Position numbers and translations under genes: made by a program. This document shows positions 1 to 8,035 of a DNA stretch of 64,000 bases, in pieces. Source of the stretch: a virus. Where the stretch lies: IMG/VR virus record IMGVR_UViG_3300036790_000386, positions 37,928 to 101,927 of that record. One strand, 5' to 3'. Position 1 is the stretch's first letter, and every line of letters begins with the position of its first letter. Under the pieces are notes generated by a model. That model made no database searches, was not told the DNA's origin, and saw nothing but the letters and a program-made list of their open reading frames with translations.

Positions 1-651
1 GCTTTGAGTTACAGAATATGGAGCACTCTCATGTGCTCGGCCTAGTAAGGACAGAGCCATATGATGATCGCCCGATCCCAAGATAGCAGTTGTAATAAAA
101 CCGCCTGTAGCCTGAAGAAATTCACGACGAGCAATCCAAGCATAACCCGGATGAGCTAACTTGATGCTTTTTTTAACATGAGATGGAACATTTGGGCCTT
201 GAATAATGGCACGTCGATCTTTAATAGCTTTGCCAAAAGATTCATGTGTTTCAGCTACATTGCCATCAGGACCAAGATCTTGACAGGTTTCCCAAGCAGA
301 TGCAATATCGTGATCTTGAAGAATATCAATTGCATCACGAACCCAATGAGGATTTTGAAAAATGATATCTGCATCAAAGAAACCGATATAGTCAGAAGAA
401 TTATTTGAAAAAACGTAATCTAAGCCAACTTGAAATTGGCTTTCTTTTTGCCAACAGATTGTGGACGCAGAAACTGGAATGTGGTTAATTGCTGTTGAAG
501 TTAAAACGTGTTTTTCACCAACTCGATTGCATTCAACAACAGTTAAATCCACATTGGATTCAAGCATATGGCGTTCAAATTCAAGATAGCGAAGTAAACG
601 ATTTTTGTAGCCTATTGGATTGAAATATGTTGTTATAATTTGGAGACGCAT
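1..651 (-). CDS. Glycosyltransferase family 2-like protein (partial, C-terminus beyond window)
   Basis: The reading frame opens with ATG at 651 and stays open to base 1, giving 217 visible residues. The N-terminus (MRLQIITTYFNP) and the motif FFDADIIFQNP near residue 95 look like the nucleotide-sugar-binding half and DxD metal site of GT-A glycosyltransferases. The stretch ATGGFITTAILGSGDHHM is typical of the acceptor region of such enzymes. It is the most promoter-distal visible gene of the leftward operon, just after the nucleotide-metabolism genes. It may glycosylate a phage or host component; the substrate is unknown. The family call is fairly sure, the specificity is not. Confidence 0.7.
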   Translation of the reverse strand, partial: MRLQIITTYFNPIGYKNRLLRYLEFERHMLESNVDLTVVECNRVGEKHVLTSTAINHIPVSASTICWQKESQFQVGLDYVFSNNSSDYIGFFDADIIFQNPHWVRDAIDILQDHDIASAWETCQDLGPDGNVAETHESFGKAIKDRRAIIQGPNVPSHVKKSIKLAHPGYAWIARREFLQATGGFITTAILGSGDHHMALSLLGRAHESAPYSVTQS

Positions 652-659
652 AAAGTTTC

Positions 660-1127
660 CTAACCGTAGAGCAAGATAGAGCGTGTTAATACAAGCGCAT
701 CCGGTAAATTGTTAACCCTGTAGCTGATTGCTTCACGAATCATTGGATGTTCGTGTAAGTTATTTTCATCTTCCATAGCTACAATAAGAGGCTTGCGATA
801 AGCAAAAGCCCATGCAATTTCCATTACTGTGCCGATAGAAACGGTTGTCGCGCCGAGAAGGTTACATAGAATAAGATCAGAAGTAGAGCAGTCATAATGA
901 TCTCTAGTGTTAATGCCGCGATCGGTTGCTAAAGGATGACAGTCATATGACTGCGTTAAAACACCTTTGTCTTTTAAAAAGTTTTTCTTACGTAAAGGTG
1001 AAAATGCTTGTATTTCTGGCGAAATTGTCTCAAAGATCTTTTGAACACCTTCGCGCCAGTCTACAGCTTGTTCAAATGTCAGACCAGAAATTGGACCTGC
1101 TAAGTATACTTTAAATTTCTGGGTCAT
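660..1127 (-). CDS. Nucleoside 2-deoxyribosyltransferase-like protein
   Basis: 155 residues. The N-terminus has KVYLAGPISG, the signature beginning of nucleoside 2-deoxyribosyltransferases. Later motifs are DLILCNLLG and GTVMEIAWAFAYRKPLIV, where the glutamate of MEIAWA corresponds to the family catalytic region. Such enzymes exchange or hydrolyse bases on deoxyribonucleosides. The gene overlaps the preceding dNTP hydrolase gene by 17 bp, so the two are probably co-translated, fitting a nucleotide-pool module. Confidence 0.75.
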   Translation of the reverse strand: MTQKFKVYLAGPISGLTFEQAVDWREGVQKIFETISPEIQAFSPLRKKNFLKDKGVLTQSYDCHPLATDRGINTRDHYDCSTSDLILCNLLGATTVSIGTVMEIAWAFAYRKPLIVAMEDENNLHEHPMIREAISYRVNNLPDALVLTRSILLYG

Positions 1128-1668
1128 TGTTTGAACCTATGTTGTAATGTTTTGGTTTTTTGTCTTTATGTGACTCTTTGATACGCTTCACATGTGGAGT
1201 TAGTTTATTGACAAGTTTAATATATCCACCTTTAACATTGCGATCGTCGTTCATTTTGTCTGCGGCTTCTGCATCAATGATGATTGCAATACAAGCCAGA
1301 GCGTGAGCAAGATGAGGAACACCAGAATCCGAAGCAAATTCTTCGCCCTCAAACCAAGCATTAAGGTGACGTTTACAAGCATCGATATAGATAGAAGGTC
1401 TAACTCCGATGGCTCTGAAATTGCCTCGACCGTATTTTAATGCTCCGTCCAACATACCTAAACAACCCATCGCTGTAGCTGTTTCAGGCCAAAGATGTAG
1501 TGGTAATTTATCTGAACCAATTATATCTTTTGGATTTGTTGGTTTTAATTCAGGCACAGATAATTGAGCACGCAACTGGTGCTTTATAGGAATTCGACTT
1601 ACCAAGTTAGTTCCCCTATTTATTTGTATGTCGTTTATTGCCCTTTTAAAGAACATCTCTTTGGGCAC
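1111..1668 (-). CDS. dATP/dGTP diphosphohydrolase-like protein (DUF5664 type)
   Basis: 185 residues from a GTG at 1668; an in-frame ATG lies four codons later. The core (residues 46-135) contains NPKDIIGSDKLPLHLWP, ALKYGRGNFR, YIDACKRHLNAWFEGEEFASDSG and HLAHALACIAIIID. This is the helical metal-dependent pattern seen in phage dATP/dGTP diphosphohydrolases. It would convert dATP or dGTP to the monophosphate plus pyrophosphate, altering the dNTP pool during infection. The first 40 residues look unrelated to the fold. No purZ-like gene for modified-base synthesis is visible in this window. Confidence 0.7.
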   Translation of the reverse strand: MPKEMFFKRAINDIQINRGTNLVSRIPIKHQLRAQLSVPELKPTNPKDIIGSDKLPLHLWPETATAMGCLGMLDGALKYGRGNFRAIGVRPSIYIDACKRHLNAWFEGEEFASDSGVPHLAHALACIAIIIDAEAADKMNDDRNVKGGYIKLVNKLTPHVKRIKESHKDKKPKHYNIGSNNDPEI

Positions 1669-1712
1669 ATGCTATAAATAGAGGATTTGTTTGACTTTGT
1701 CAACAAAACTGA

Positions 1713-3122
1713 TCAGTGGCTTTCTTCAAACATTGAAGGATTTACAGTGTTACGCCCTACTTCACCATAATCTTGGTGTAGAATTATTGATTTCATATCT
1801 CGGATCGGGCGATAACCATTGTTATAATGCCAAGCATCTGGTGGCAATAAAACTCTAAAGCTTTCAACCGAGCAACCATTATAATCTTGTGATTGTTCAA
1901 TTGTAGACTGAGATTTACGATGGTGTATGTGGCCAGTCCACCAATAACGATGAATTGTTTTACCCCAAAGCTCAGATTGATCAGTAGCCATAAGTAGCGG
2001 TAAACGTTCCATCTTGACATCATGGCCGTGATGGGTGCCAATTAAGACTTTACCAAAGTTAAAGAAATGAAACGGTCTTGCACTTGTGTTAACAGTTACA
2101 CGGGGGTCGTTTTCATAGATATTTTTTAAGCATTCAGCTAAAAAAACTGAAGTATAAATATCATGATTGCCGATCTCAGTGATAATTGTAACATGGCTAT
2201 GTTTTCTCAAAGCTGCGCGGATTAAGTATCTGAGCGCTCTAATTGCGCTACGGATCATTTGAGGATATCTACCATCGGAATCAACTCTATTGCGATTCGT
2301 CGGGGTGACTGGCTCATGACTATCGTAATGAGTAAAATCACCAAGACATGCAATTAAGGCTTCTACGCAAGCAGGTGAATTATCAATAAGATAATCGATA
2401 GAATTGTATAGAAGCTTTTCGCTAAGCTCAATATTGAAATCGGTGCTGCTTTCTTCTTCTGTTGTTTTAAGACCTAAATGAAGATCACTGACAACATAAG
2501 CTGCCATGATTTTATTATTAAAGTCTTTAGGGCCGATTGAAATTTCAGCTTTTGGGAGTGCTTCAGCTAGAGTTTCTGAAAACTGTTTCCAAAGTTTTTC
2601 ACGATCTACATCTTCTAGTTTTTCTGAAACCCACTGTTGAGTTACTTTCCCTTGCTGATCATAAAGTGTTGCTGTTTTAACAATTTTCTTTGGATCAGGC
2701 AGCTGAACTGTTTCTTCTTTATCTCGGCCTTGAATTTTTGTTTTATTCCAATATTCTTGAACTTTTTTATTTCCATCATATTTGATAGAAGTTCCTCTAA
2801 GAGTTAAGCCATTAGGGATAGGATGAATTAAATCATATTGAGGTGCAAATCCCTGCTGTGCTGATAATCTTTCTTGTTCAGATTTTTTAGTTCTTTCAAA
2901 ATCTACGCTAGAGATGCCAACTGACGATAATTTGAAACGAGAAAGAACAGGAATTGGATCATTAACATCTAGTCCTGCATTTTTAATAAGGCGGATTCTA
3001 TCACATATTGACCTTCGATTAATATCTAATATTTTAGCAGCAACAAGTCTGTTATAATTGCTCTTTCTCAGAGTTTCAAGAGTGTATTTTAATACTTCTA
3101 GTGTTAAAGGTTTCCCTGACAT
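1713..3122 (-). CDS. HTH domain fused to calcineurin-like metallophosphoesterase
   Basis: 469 residues. Residues 8-48 form a Fis-like helix-turn-helix (RLVAAKILDINRRSICDRI). The second half carries the full metallophosphoesterase set: DLHLG, LGDFTHYD, TEIGNHD, THHGHD and WTGHIHH. All metal ligands are therefore present and the enzyme should be an active phosphoesterase or nuclease. The linker contains KKVQEYWNKTKIQG. The DNA-binding head suggests action on DNA, but the substrate cannot be read from sequence. It lies between the lysis/tailspike genes and the nucleotide module. Confidence 0.8.
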   Translation of the reverse strand: MSGKPLTLEVLKYTLETLRKSNYNRLVAAKILDINRRSICDRIRLIKNAGLDVNDPIPVLSRFKLSSVGISSVDFERTKKSEQERLSAQQGFAPQYDLIHPIPNGLTLRGTSIKYDGNKKVQEYWNKTKIQGRDKEETVQLPDPKKIVKTATLYDQQGKVTQQWVSEKLEDVDREKLWKQFSETLAEALPKAEISIGPKDFNNKIMAAYVVSDLHLGLKTTEEESSTDFNIELSEKLLYNSIDYLIDNSPACVEALIACLGDFTHYDSHEPVTPTNRNRVDSDGRYPQMIRSAIRALRYLIRAALRKHSHVTIITEIGNHDIYTSVFLAECLKNIYENDPRVTVNTSARPFHFFNFGKVLIGTHHGHDVKMERLPLLMATDQSELWGKTIHRYWWTGHIHHRKSQSTIEQSQDYNGCSVESFRVLLPPDAWHYNNGYRPIRDMKSIILHQDYGEVGRNTVNPSMFEESH

Positions 3123-3173
3123 TTATTAATCTCCACTAAAGCTACGCATGGTAGCAAGCGAAGTCAAAGCAAA

Positions 3174-3401
3174 CTAATGTATTTTATGAAAACTTAAATA
3201 GGCAAAGATAAATTCACCTACCCCAGCAAGTAATATAAAAAAGGCTCCCACTTTCATGAAAGCCCAAATAGCTCCTTTACCTAAAGATGCAATTTCTTTT
3301 AAGACAGATAGATCAGATTTAATTTGTTTTAGATCTTCTCTCATATCTTTATCGGATTGTTCTAAAAGTGCAAGGCGTTCACCATTTGTAAGATCATTCA
3401 A
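3174..3401 (-). CDS. Small coiled-coil membrane protein, XhlA/holin-like
   Basis: 75 residues if translation starts at the TTG at 3401, which has GGAGG five bases upstream; a longer frame from a TTG at 3413 exists but would place that Shine-Dalgarno inside the gene. An N-terminal amphipathic coiled coil (LLEQSDKDMREDLKQIKSDL) is followed by one C-terminal membrane segment (AFFILLAGVGEFIFAYLSF). This layout is that of XhlA-type haemolysin/holin-associated proteins. It sits after the tailspike, a usual place for lysis genes. A role in lysis is an inference. Confidence 0.55.
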   Translation of the reverse strand: MNDLTNGERLALLEQSDKDMREDLKQIKSDLSVLKEIASLGKGAIWAFMKVGAFFILLAGVGEFIFAYLSFHKIH

Positions 3402-3436
3402 TTTAGCCTCCAATAGTTATTATTTATTTTAAATAA

Positions 3437-4312
3437 TTAAGAAATATTTATATTTCCAGCGCTGATATGTGAACCTGAGACAGCAATAGATTGAAAAGCA
3501 TAGCTGCCTACAATTGTAATTAGATTGGGACTGCTATTGTTAATACTAGATCCAAATTCACAACCACTAAAACCTGTAGTACGATGTTGTATAATTTTAA
3601 TTGGAGAACTAAAGACGCATCCATTAAAAAATGTTACTGCTGCTGTATTATTTCCGTCTTCAATTTCGACACTGCTTGTGTAGTTTCCAGTAAAATCACA
3701 TTGTGTAAAATGATTTTCACTCAATGCTTGACCTGAAACAGGAGATCCTTGCAAGAAACCACAATTAGCAGTATCACCTTCAGAATCAAATTTAACCCGA
3801 TGCCACCAATTAGCTCCATTTGAGGTAACTTGAGCGCTCCCAGTAGAATAACCAGCAAAGACATTTTCAAAGTAACAATCAATACCTTCAGTAAAAATTG
3901 CAGAGAATCCATAAAAGGCTGTAACGTCACGAACAAGACAACCAACACAACCAAGAGAAACAGTAAGCGAATTAGTTTCTGGATTTGGTCCTTGATAACC
4001 AAAAATACCGCAATTTTTTATTCCTGAATATAAAGAATTTGGAGCAAATTGCACAGTATTTGTATTGGAGCTTGCACCACTTTTGTTGGTGCTGGTAAAA
4101 ACTGTTACTTGTTGACCATCGCCTTCAAATATAACATCAGTTGGGATTACAATGCCTTCTGGTATAAAGAAAGTTTTAGCAGAATTAAAGCCTGTATAGA
4201 CCTTACCTCCCCCATTAGCTAATGCAGCATTAAATGCATTTTGAATTGCTGCACTATCGTCAGTATTGCCATCACCAACAGCTTGAAAATCTTTTAATGT
4301 AATTATACTCAT
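3437..4312 (-). CDS. Tailspike with right-handed beta-helix (pectate-lyase superfamily)
   Basis: 291 residues. The N-terminus ITLKDFQAVGDGNTDDSAAI is the standard opening of phage tailspikes with a pectate-lyase-type parallel beta-helix. The rest is rich in N, S, T, G and short hydrophobic rungs, as expected for such a helix. It is short for the family and lacks an obvious separate head-binding domain, so it may attach to another fibre. It follows the glycine-rich fibre gene and probably recognises or cleaves host surface glycan. Confidence 0.75.
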   Translation of the reverse strand: MSIITLKDFQAVGDGNTDDSAAIQNAFNAALANGGGKVYTGFNSAKTFFIPEGIVIPTDVIFEGDGQQVTVFTSTNKSGASSNTNTVQFAPNSLYSGIKNCGIFGYQGPNPETNSLTVSLGCVGCLVRDVTAFYGFSAIFTEGIDCYFENVFAGYSTGSAQVTSNGANWWHRVKFDSEGDTANCGFLQGSPVSGQALSENHFTQCDFTGNYTSSVEIEDGNNTAAVTFFNGCVFSSPIKIIQHRTTGFSGCEFGSSINNSSPNLITIVGSYAFQSIAVSGSHISAGNINIS

Positions 4313-4340
4313 ATATAGCTCCCGTGGAGTATAGTTAAAT

Positions 4341-6020
4341 TTACCACCTTATAATAACAAGTCCATTCGCACCTGAACCCCAAACTGATGAACTTCCAGC
4401 ACCAGCAGCACCACCCCCACCTGGAATTGTTGCGGCAGCTATAGCAGAAGTATTTGCTGTACCTCCCAATCCGCCACGAGGTGCATTTCCTCCTGGTGCA
4501 TTTGAATTAGATCCATCTAAGTCTGTTCCACTTTGGCCTGAAAGATTTAAATAACCACCAGAACCAGCACCACCAGGACCAGGACCAGCAGTGCCCCCTG
4601 TACCGCCAGTTGCTGAGCACATAGCGCCAAAGCTACTAGTTCCACCGTTAGCTGAAACAGTAGATCCACCAAGACCAACAGTTACAGTGATATGTGCTCC
4701 GGAAGTTACAGTAAAGATTCCTAAAGAATAACCACCAGCAGCGCCGCTAGCTCCATTACCGCCAAGCCCTGCACCACCACCACTCCACAATTCAACTTCT
4801 ACAACGGTAACACCAGAAGGAACTGTAAAAGTTCCACTATTGGTAAATACGCTATAATTTGCAAATACACCTGTAGCAACATATAGATTAGTTCCAGTTA
4901 CAGATCCAGTTACATCTAAAGTACCACCAATTGTTGTATTATCAGTAACCCCAAGAGAGTTGAGTGTTGTTGTACCTGCTACACTAAGATTTCCATTAAG
5001 TGTAGTATTACCAGTAACACTTAAACTAGAAGATAGATAAACAGCACCAGTGGTATTAAGAATTCCACTAAGTGTAGTATTACCAGTAACGCTTAGAGTT
5101 CCACCGACTGTTTGATTTAGTGTAACAGCAAAATTTCCAGAAGCACCCATAGTTGAAGCATCTGCTGCTACGATTCGAAGATTTGAGCCATCTGGTTCTA
5201 CTGCAATCCAACCTTTATTTGGAATAGTGATTGATGTTTGACCGTTGCTTGTAGTACCAATAAAGGCACCTGTTTGTGCTGTAACAATACTAGAATAACC
5301 GCTATAATTACCTATAACAACCGGACCATTAGCTGAATTAACGAAGCCGGTGGTAAAAGTTACAGTTAAACCATTGGCGCCTACATTGATATTTTTACCA
5401 CCATCACCAGCTATAACAGAATAATTTTGAGTGATAGTTACAGCACGGTTAGCGTAACCTTTTGCTGTAGTAAATCCTGGAGCAAAATTAGTTAGTTGCC
5501 ATTCTGTACCATCAAATACAAAAGTTGCATAACCATTTGCAATAAGTTCAGTGCCTATCAATGCTGTTTTAGCAATTGTAGTTACAGCTGCATTGCCATT
5601 ACCCATCCAATTTAAAGTTGTAGCTCCATTATTAGTTGCAGCAATTTGAACAGTAACAGCTAAACCAGCAACTGGAGCGGGGAAAGAAAGACCAGCTACT
5701 GGAACTGCAACAACAATTGCATTAGCTGTACCTGAATCTATAAAACTATCACCGAGAAGAAGTGATTGCCAAAATTGAGACCAAAAATCATCAAGAACGC
5801 CGTTGTCTAAAATATTTTGGTTTAATACATTGCCCATATAATTGGCAATTGCAGCTGAGACAAAGCTCGGCTGGCGAACAGCTTTGTTAACTTGAGTAGA
5901 TTGTGCAGTGCCTGTAACAAAGCCATTGGTGACAACGGTGTCAACTGCCCAATTAGCTTGCGACTCAACACCAGCACCATCACCAATAGCAAATGGCAAA
6001 AAGTCAATTTCAAGAGTCAT
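4341..6020 (-). CDS. Large tail fibre with glycine-rich tip
   Basis: 559 residues. The first 180 residues (IDFLPFAIGDGAGVESQANW through GTEWQLTN) are paralogous to the whole 177-residue protein encoded at 6676-7209. The middle has repeated units of the type SVTGNTTLSG/NGNLSVAGTTTL, and the last 110 residues are glycine-rich and end in GLVIIRW, an ending seen in many phage fibre tips. Probably a receptor-binding fibre: baseplate-attachment head, repetitive shaft, variable tip. The repeated shaft units could support recombination that changes host range. Confidence 0.75.
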   Translation of the reverse strand: MTLEIDFLPFAIGDGAGVESQANWAVDTVVTNGFVTGTAQSTQVNKAVRQPSFVSAAIANYMGNVLNQNILDNGVLDDFWSQFWQSLLLGDSFIDSGTANAIVVAVPVAGLSFPAPVAGLAVTVQIAATNNGATTLNWMGNGNAAVTTIAKTALIGTELIANGYATFVFDGTEWQLTNFAPGFTTAKGYANRAVTITQNYSVIAGDGGKNINVGANGLTVTFTTGFVNSANGPVVIGNYSGYSSIVTAQTGAFIGTTSNGQTSITIPNKGWIAVEPDGSNLRIVAADASTMGASGNFAVTLNQTVGGTLSVTGNTTLSGILNTTGAVYLSSSLSVTGNTTLNGNLSVAGTTTLNSLGVTDNTTIGGTLDVTGSVTGTNLYVATGVFANYSVFTNSGTFTVPSGVTVVEVELWSGGGAGLGGNGASGAAGGYSLGIFTVTSGAHITVTVGLGGSTVSANGGTSSFGAMCSATGGTGGTAGPGPGGAGSGGYLNLSGQSGTDLDGSNSNAPGGNAPRGGLGGTANTSAIAAATIPGGGGAAGAGSSSVWGSGANGLVIIRW

Positions 6021-6039
6021 GGTTTATTGGCCCTTTGGG

Positions 6040-6663
6040 TTACATTGGCAACCAAGTTGCTGTTGGCGTCCCAGTATAAGTCACAATAATTTTATCATTT
6101 TGACTTACAGTTACGCAACCAGTTGTTGTGCCACAAGTAAAAGCAGCAGCGGAACCGCGCTTAATTTGAACAGTTGTTAGTGTTGTGCCTGCAAGATATA
6201 AAGAACCATATGCAGATGCAGTAAAAGTAAAAGGTGAACCAGTTAAAGATATAGTAGAAGGAGCAACTGGAACTGAAGGATTACCTAATCCAATGATTCC
6301 CCAATTAGCATTTGTTCCGGTTGAATTTGTAAGAACTTCTGCTTCAACGACTGCATATTGCGTGAGATTGAAAACAGCAGTTGTACTACTATTGATGGAA
6401 GCTCCACTAGCAGGAACTACTGTTGTTCCAGTGCTAGTAGTTGTTAATTGAACTCTAGAACCAACAATAGCAGTTGTATTTAGAGATATAACGAGATTAA
6501 CGCTAGTCATCTCTACTAGATTGCCAATATCTGTTAACGTTATAAGATAATTAGCAGATCGTGTATTGACTGTAACAGCGCGAACATATGTTGGATTTAC
6601 AGCAACAAAGCCACTTCCATTGACAATAATAGTTTGATTGTCGATGCTAACTGTACTTGACAT
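6040..6663 (-). CDS. Virion-associated fibre or adhesin-like protein
   Basis: 207 residues, rich in T, V, S and G, with no recognisable catalytic motif. It has beta-strand-like alternation (YLITLTDIGNLVEM, SRVQLTTTSTGTTVVPASGA) and a C-terminal half that looks like a small beta-sandwich. It lies between two genes that share a fibre head module, with 12-19 bp spacing, so a structural role on the fibre is likely. The family was not recognised. Confidence 0.45.
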   Translation of the reverse strand: MSSTVSIDNQTIIVNGSGFVAVNPTYVRAVTVNTRSANYLITLTDIGNLVEMTSVNLVISLNTTAIVGSRVQLTTTSTGTTVVPASGASINSSTTAVFNLTQYAVVEAEVLTNSTGTNANWGIIGLGNPSVPVAPSTISLTGSPFTFTASAYGSLYLAGTTLTTVQIKRGSAAAFTCGTTTGCVTVSQNDKIIVTYTGTPTATWLPM

Positions 6664-6675
6664 TAGAATTTCCTA

Positions 6676-7209
6676 TTAAGAAATATATTGCCACTCAGTG
6701 CCATCAAAGCAGAAGCGATAAATACCACCACTAAGAATTGTTGTACTGGATAGCGCGCCTTTAGCTTGAGTTGTTACAGCAACTGCGCCATGACCCATCC
6801 AATTAAGAGTTGTTGCACCTGTATTAGAAGCAGCAATCAACACTAAAATTGAAGTACCAGCAACTGGAGCGGGGAAAGAAAGACCAGAAGGTTCTGTAAT
6901 AACGATGGTATTGGCTGAACCAGAATCTGTAAAATAATGGCTTTGCAGCATTGTTTGCCAAAACTGTACTTCTAAACCTGCAACACTGCCATTATCAAAA
7001 ACACTAGCATTAAGAATTTGAGAGGCTAAATTTGCCCAAGTAGCTGCAACAACAGATGCCTGACGAATAGCTTTATTAACCTGGATAGAAAGAGTAATTC
7101 CAGATTGAAATCCATTAGTAACTACAGCATCTGATACCCAAGCAGCTTGTGATTCTACGTTTGCACTTCCACCAATAGCAAATGGAAGAAAATCAACTGT
7201 ATTTGTCAT
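6676..7209 (-). CDS. Tail fibre head protein (paralogue of fibre N-terminus)
   Basis: 177 residues. It aligns over its whole length with residues 1-180 of the large fibre encoded at 4341-6020: VDFLPFAIGG/IDFLPFAIGD, QVNKAIRQ/QVNKAVRQ, LSFPAPVAG in both, GATTLNWMG in both, and FDGTEWQ in both. It is either a stand-alone attachment protein or the remnant of a fibre that lost its distal part. Start ATG at 7209. Confidence 0.6.
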   Translation of the reverse strand: MTNTVDFLPFAIGGSANVESQAAWVSDAVVTNGFQSGITLSIQVNKAIRQASVVAATWANLASQILNASVFDNGSVAGLEVQFWQTMLQSHYFTDSGSANTIVITEPSGLSFPAPVAGTSILVLIAASNTGATTLNWMGHGAVAVTTQAKGALSSTTILSGGIYRFCFDGTEWQYIS

Positions 7210-7219
7210 AAAAATTTCC

Positions 7220-8035
7220 TTAAGTAGTGGAAACTAAACTAACCCAAGCGCCATGATCTAAACCTGACACAGTAACATTTTCAGCATCAAGCCCAAATAA
7301 TGGAGTTCCACCTAAAATACCACCTGGATAGACTGAAGGCATAGCCAAATAAACTGTAACACCAGCTGTGCCTAAAGCAATTGCACTACTTGAAAAAATA
7401 GCAGATACAATCGCATTTGGTTGTTGACCAGTTAAAATAAACATCATTTGCATATTGCCCATATCTTGAATTGCAATATAGGACAATTCACCAAATAAAG
7501 GTGCAATAACAGTTGAAACTACACCATTAACTGTTGCGACTAAAGTTAAAGGTGTTTTACCAGTTTGAAGAATAACTACTGGAACATTATCAGCGCCAAA
7601 AATTTGATCCCAAGAATTATAGGCTTGTTGAATTGTACCGTTCCAGTGATTTGCTACAACTTTCGCTTCAAGTAAAAGTCTATAATCACTATCATCAAGT
7701 TCAACAAGACCTGATTCTGGTGCTCCAGTAGTAAACCAAATTGCCTGATTAAACCCTAAACCAACTATATTAAAACTAAAATAAGAATTAATAGCTTCGC
7801 TTAGAAATCGTGTTACACCGATCCAAAGACCAACAGTATCAAGTTGTGTTCCAACTGCTTGGTCTAAATCAAAATTTGTAGGTAAGCTAAGTAAGACAGC
7901 TGTAAGATCAGCAAATGGTTGAACACAAGCAGATATCGTAGCCATAAAATTTGGCTGATTTTGATTTTGAGATGGTATTAAATTTGTATATGTAGTTATT
8001 GGAGCCGGCACAGTTGCATTTAATGATAAACTCAT
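7220..8035 (-). CDS. Baseplate wedge protein, DUF2612-like
   Basis: 271 residues from ATG 8035, which overlaps the stop of the baseplate J gene by four bases (ATGA); an upstream TTG is less likely. The region LPTNFDLDQAVGTQLDTVGLWIGVTR and the later LLLEAKVVANHWNGTIQQAY match the pattern of DUF2612/gpI-type baseplate proteins that connect wedge to fibre. Translational coupling with the J-like gene fits joint assembly. Confidence 0.7.
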   Translation of the reverse strand: MSLSLNATVPAPITTYTNLIPSQNQNQPNFMATISACVQPFADLTAVLLSLPTNFDLDQAVGTQLDTVGLWIGVTRFLSEAINSYFSFNIVGLGFNQAIWFTTGAPESGLVELDDSDYRLLLEAKVVANHWNGTIQQAYNSWDQIFGADNVPVVILQTGKTPLTLVATVNGVVSTVIAPLFGELSYIAIQDMGNMQMMFILTGQQPNAIVSAIFSSSAIALGTAGVTVYLAMPSVYPGGILGGTPLFGLDAENVTVSGLDHGAWVSLVSTT

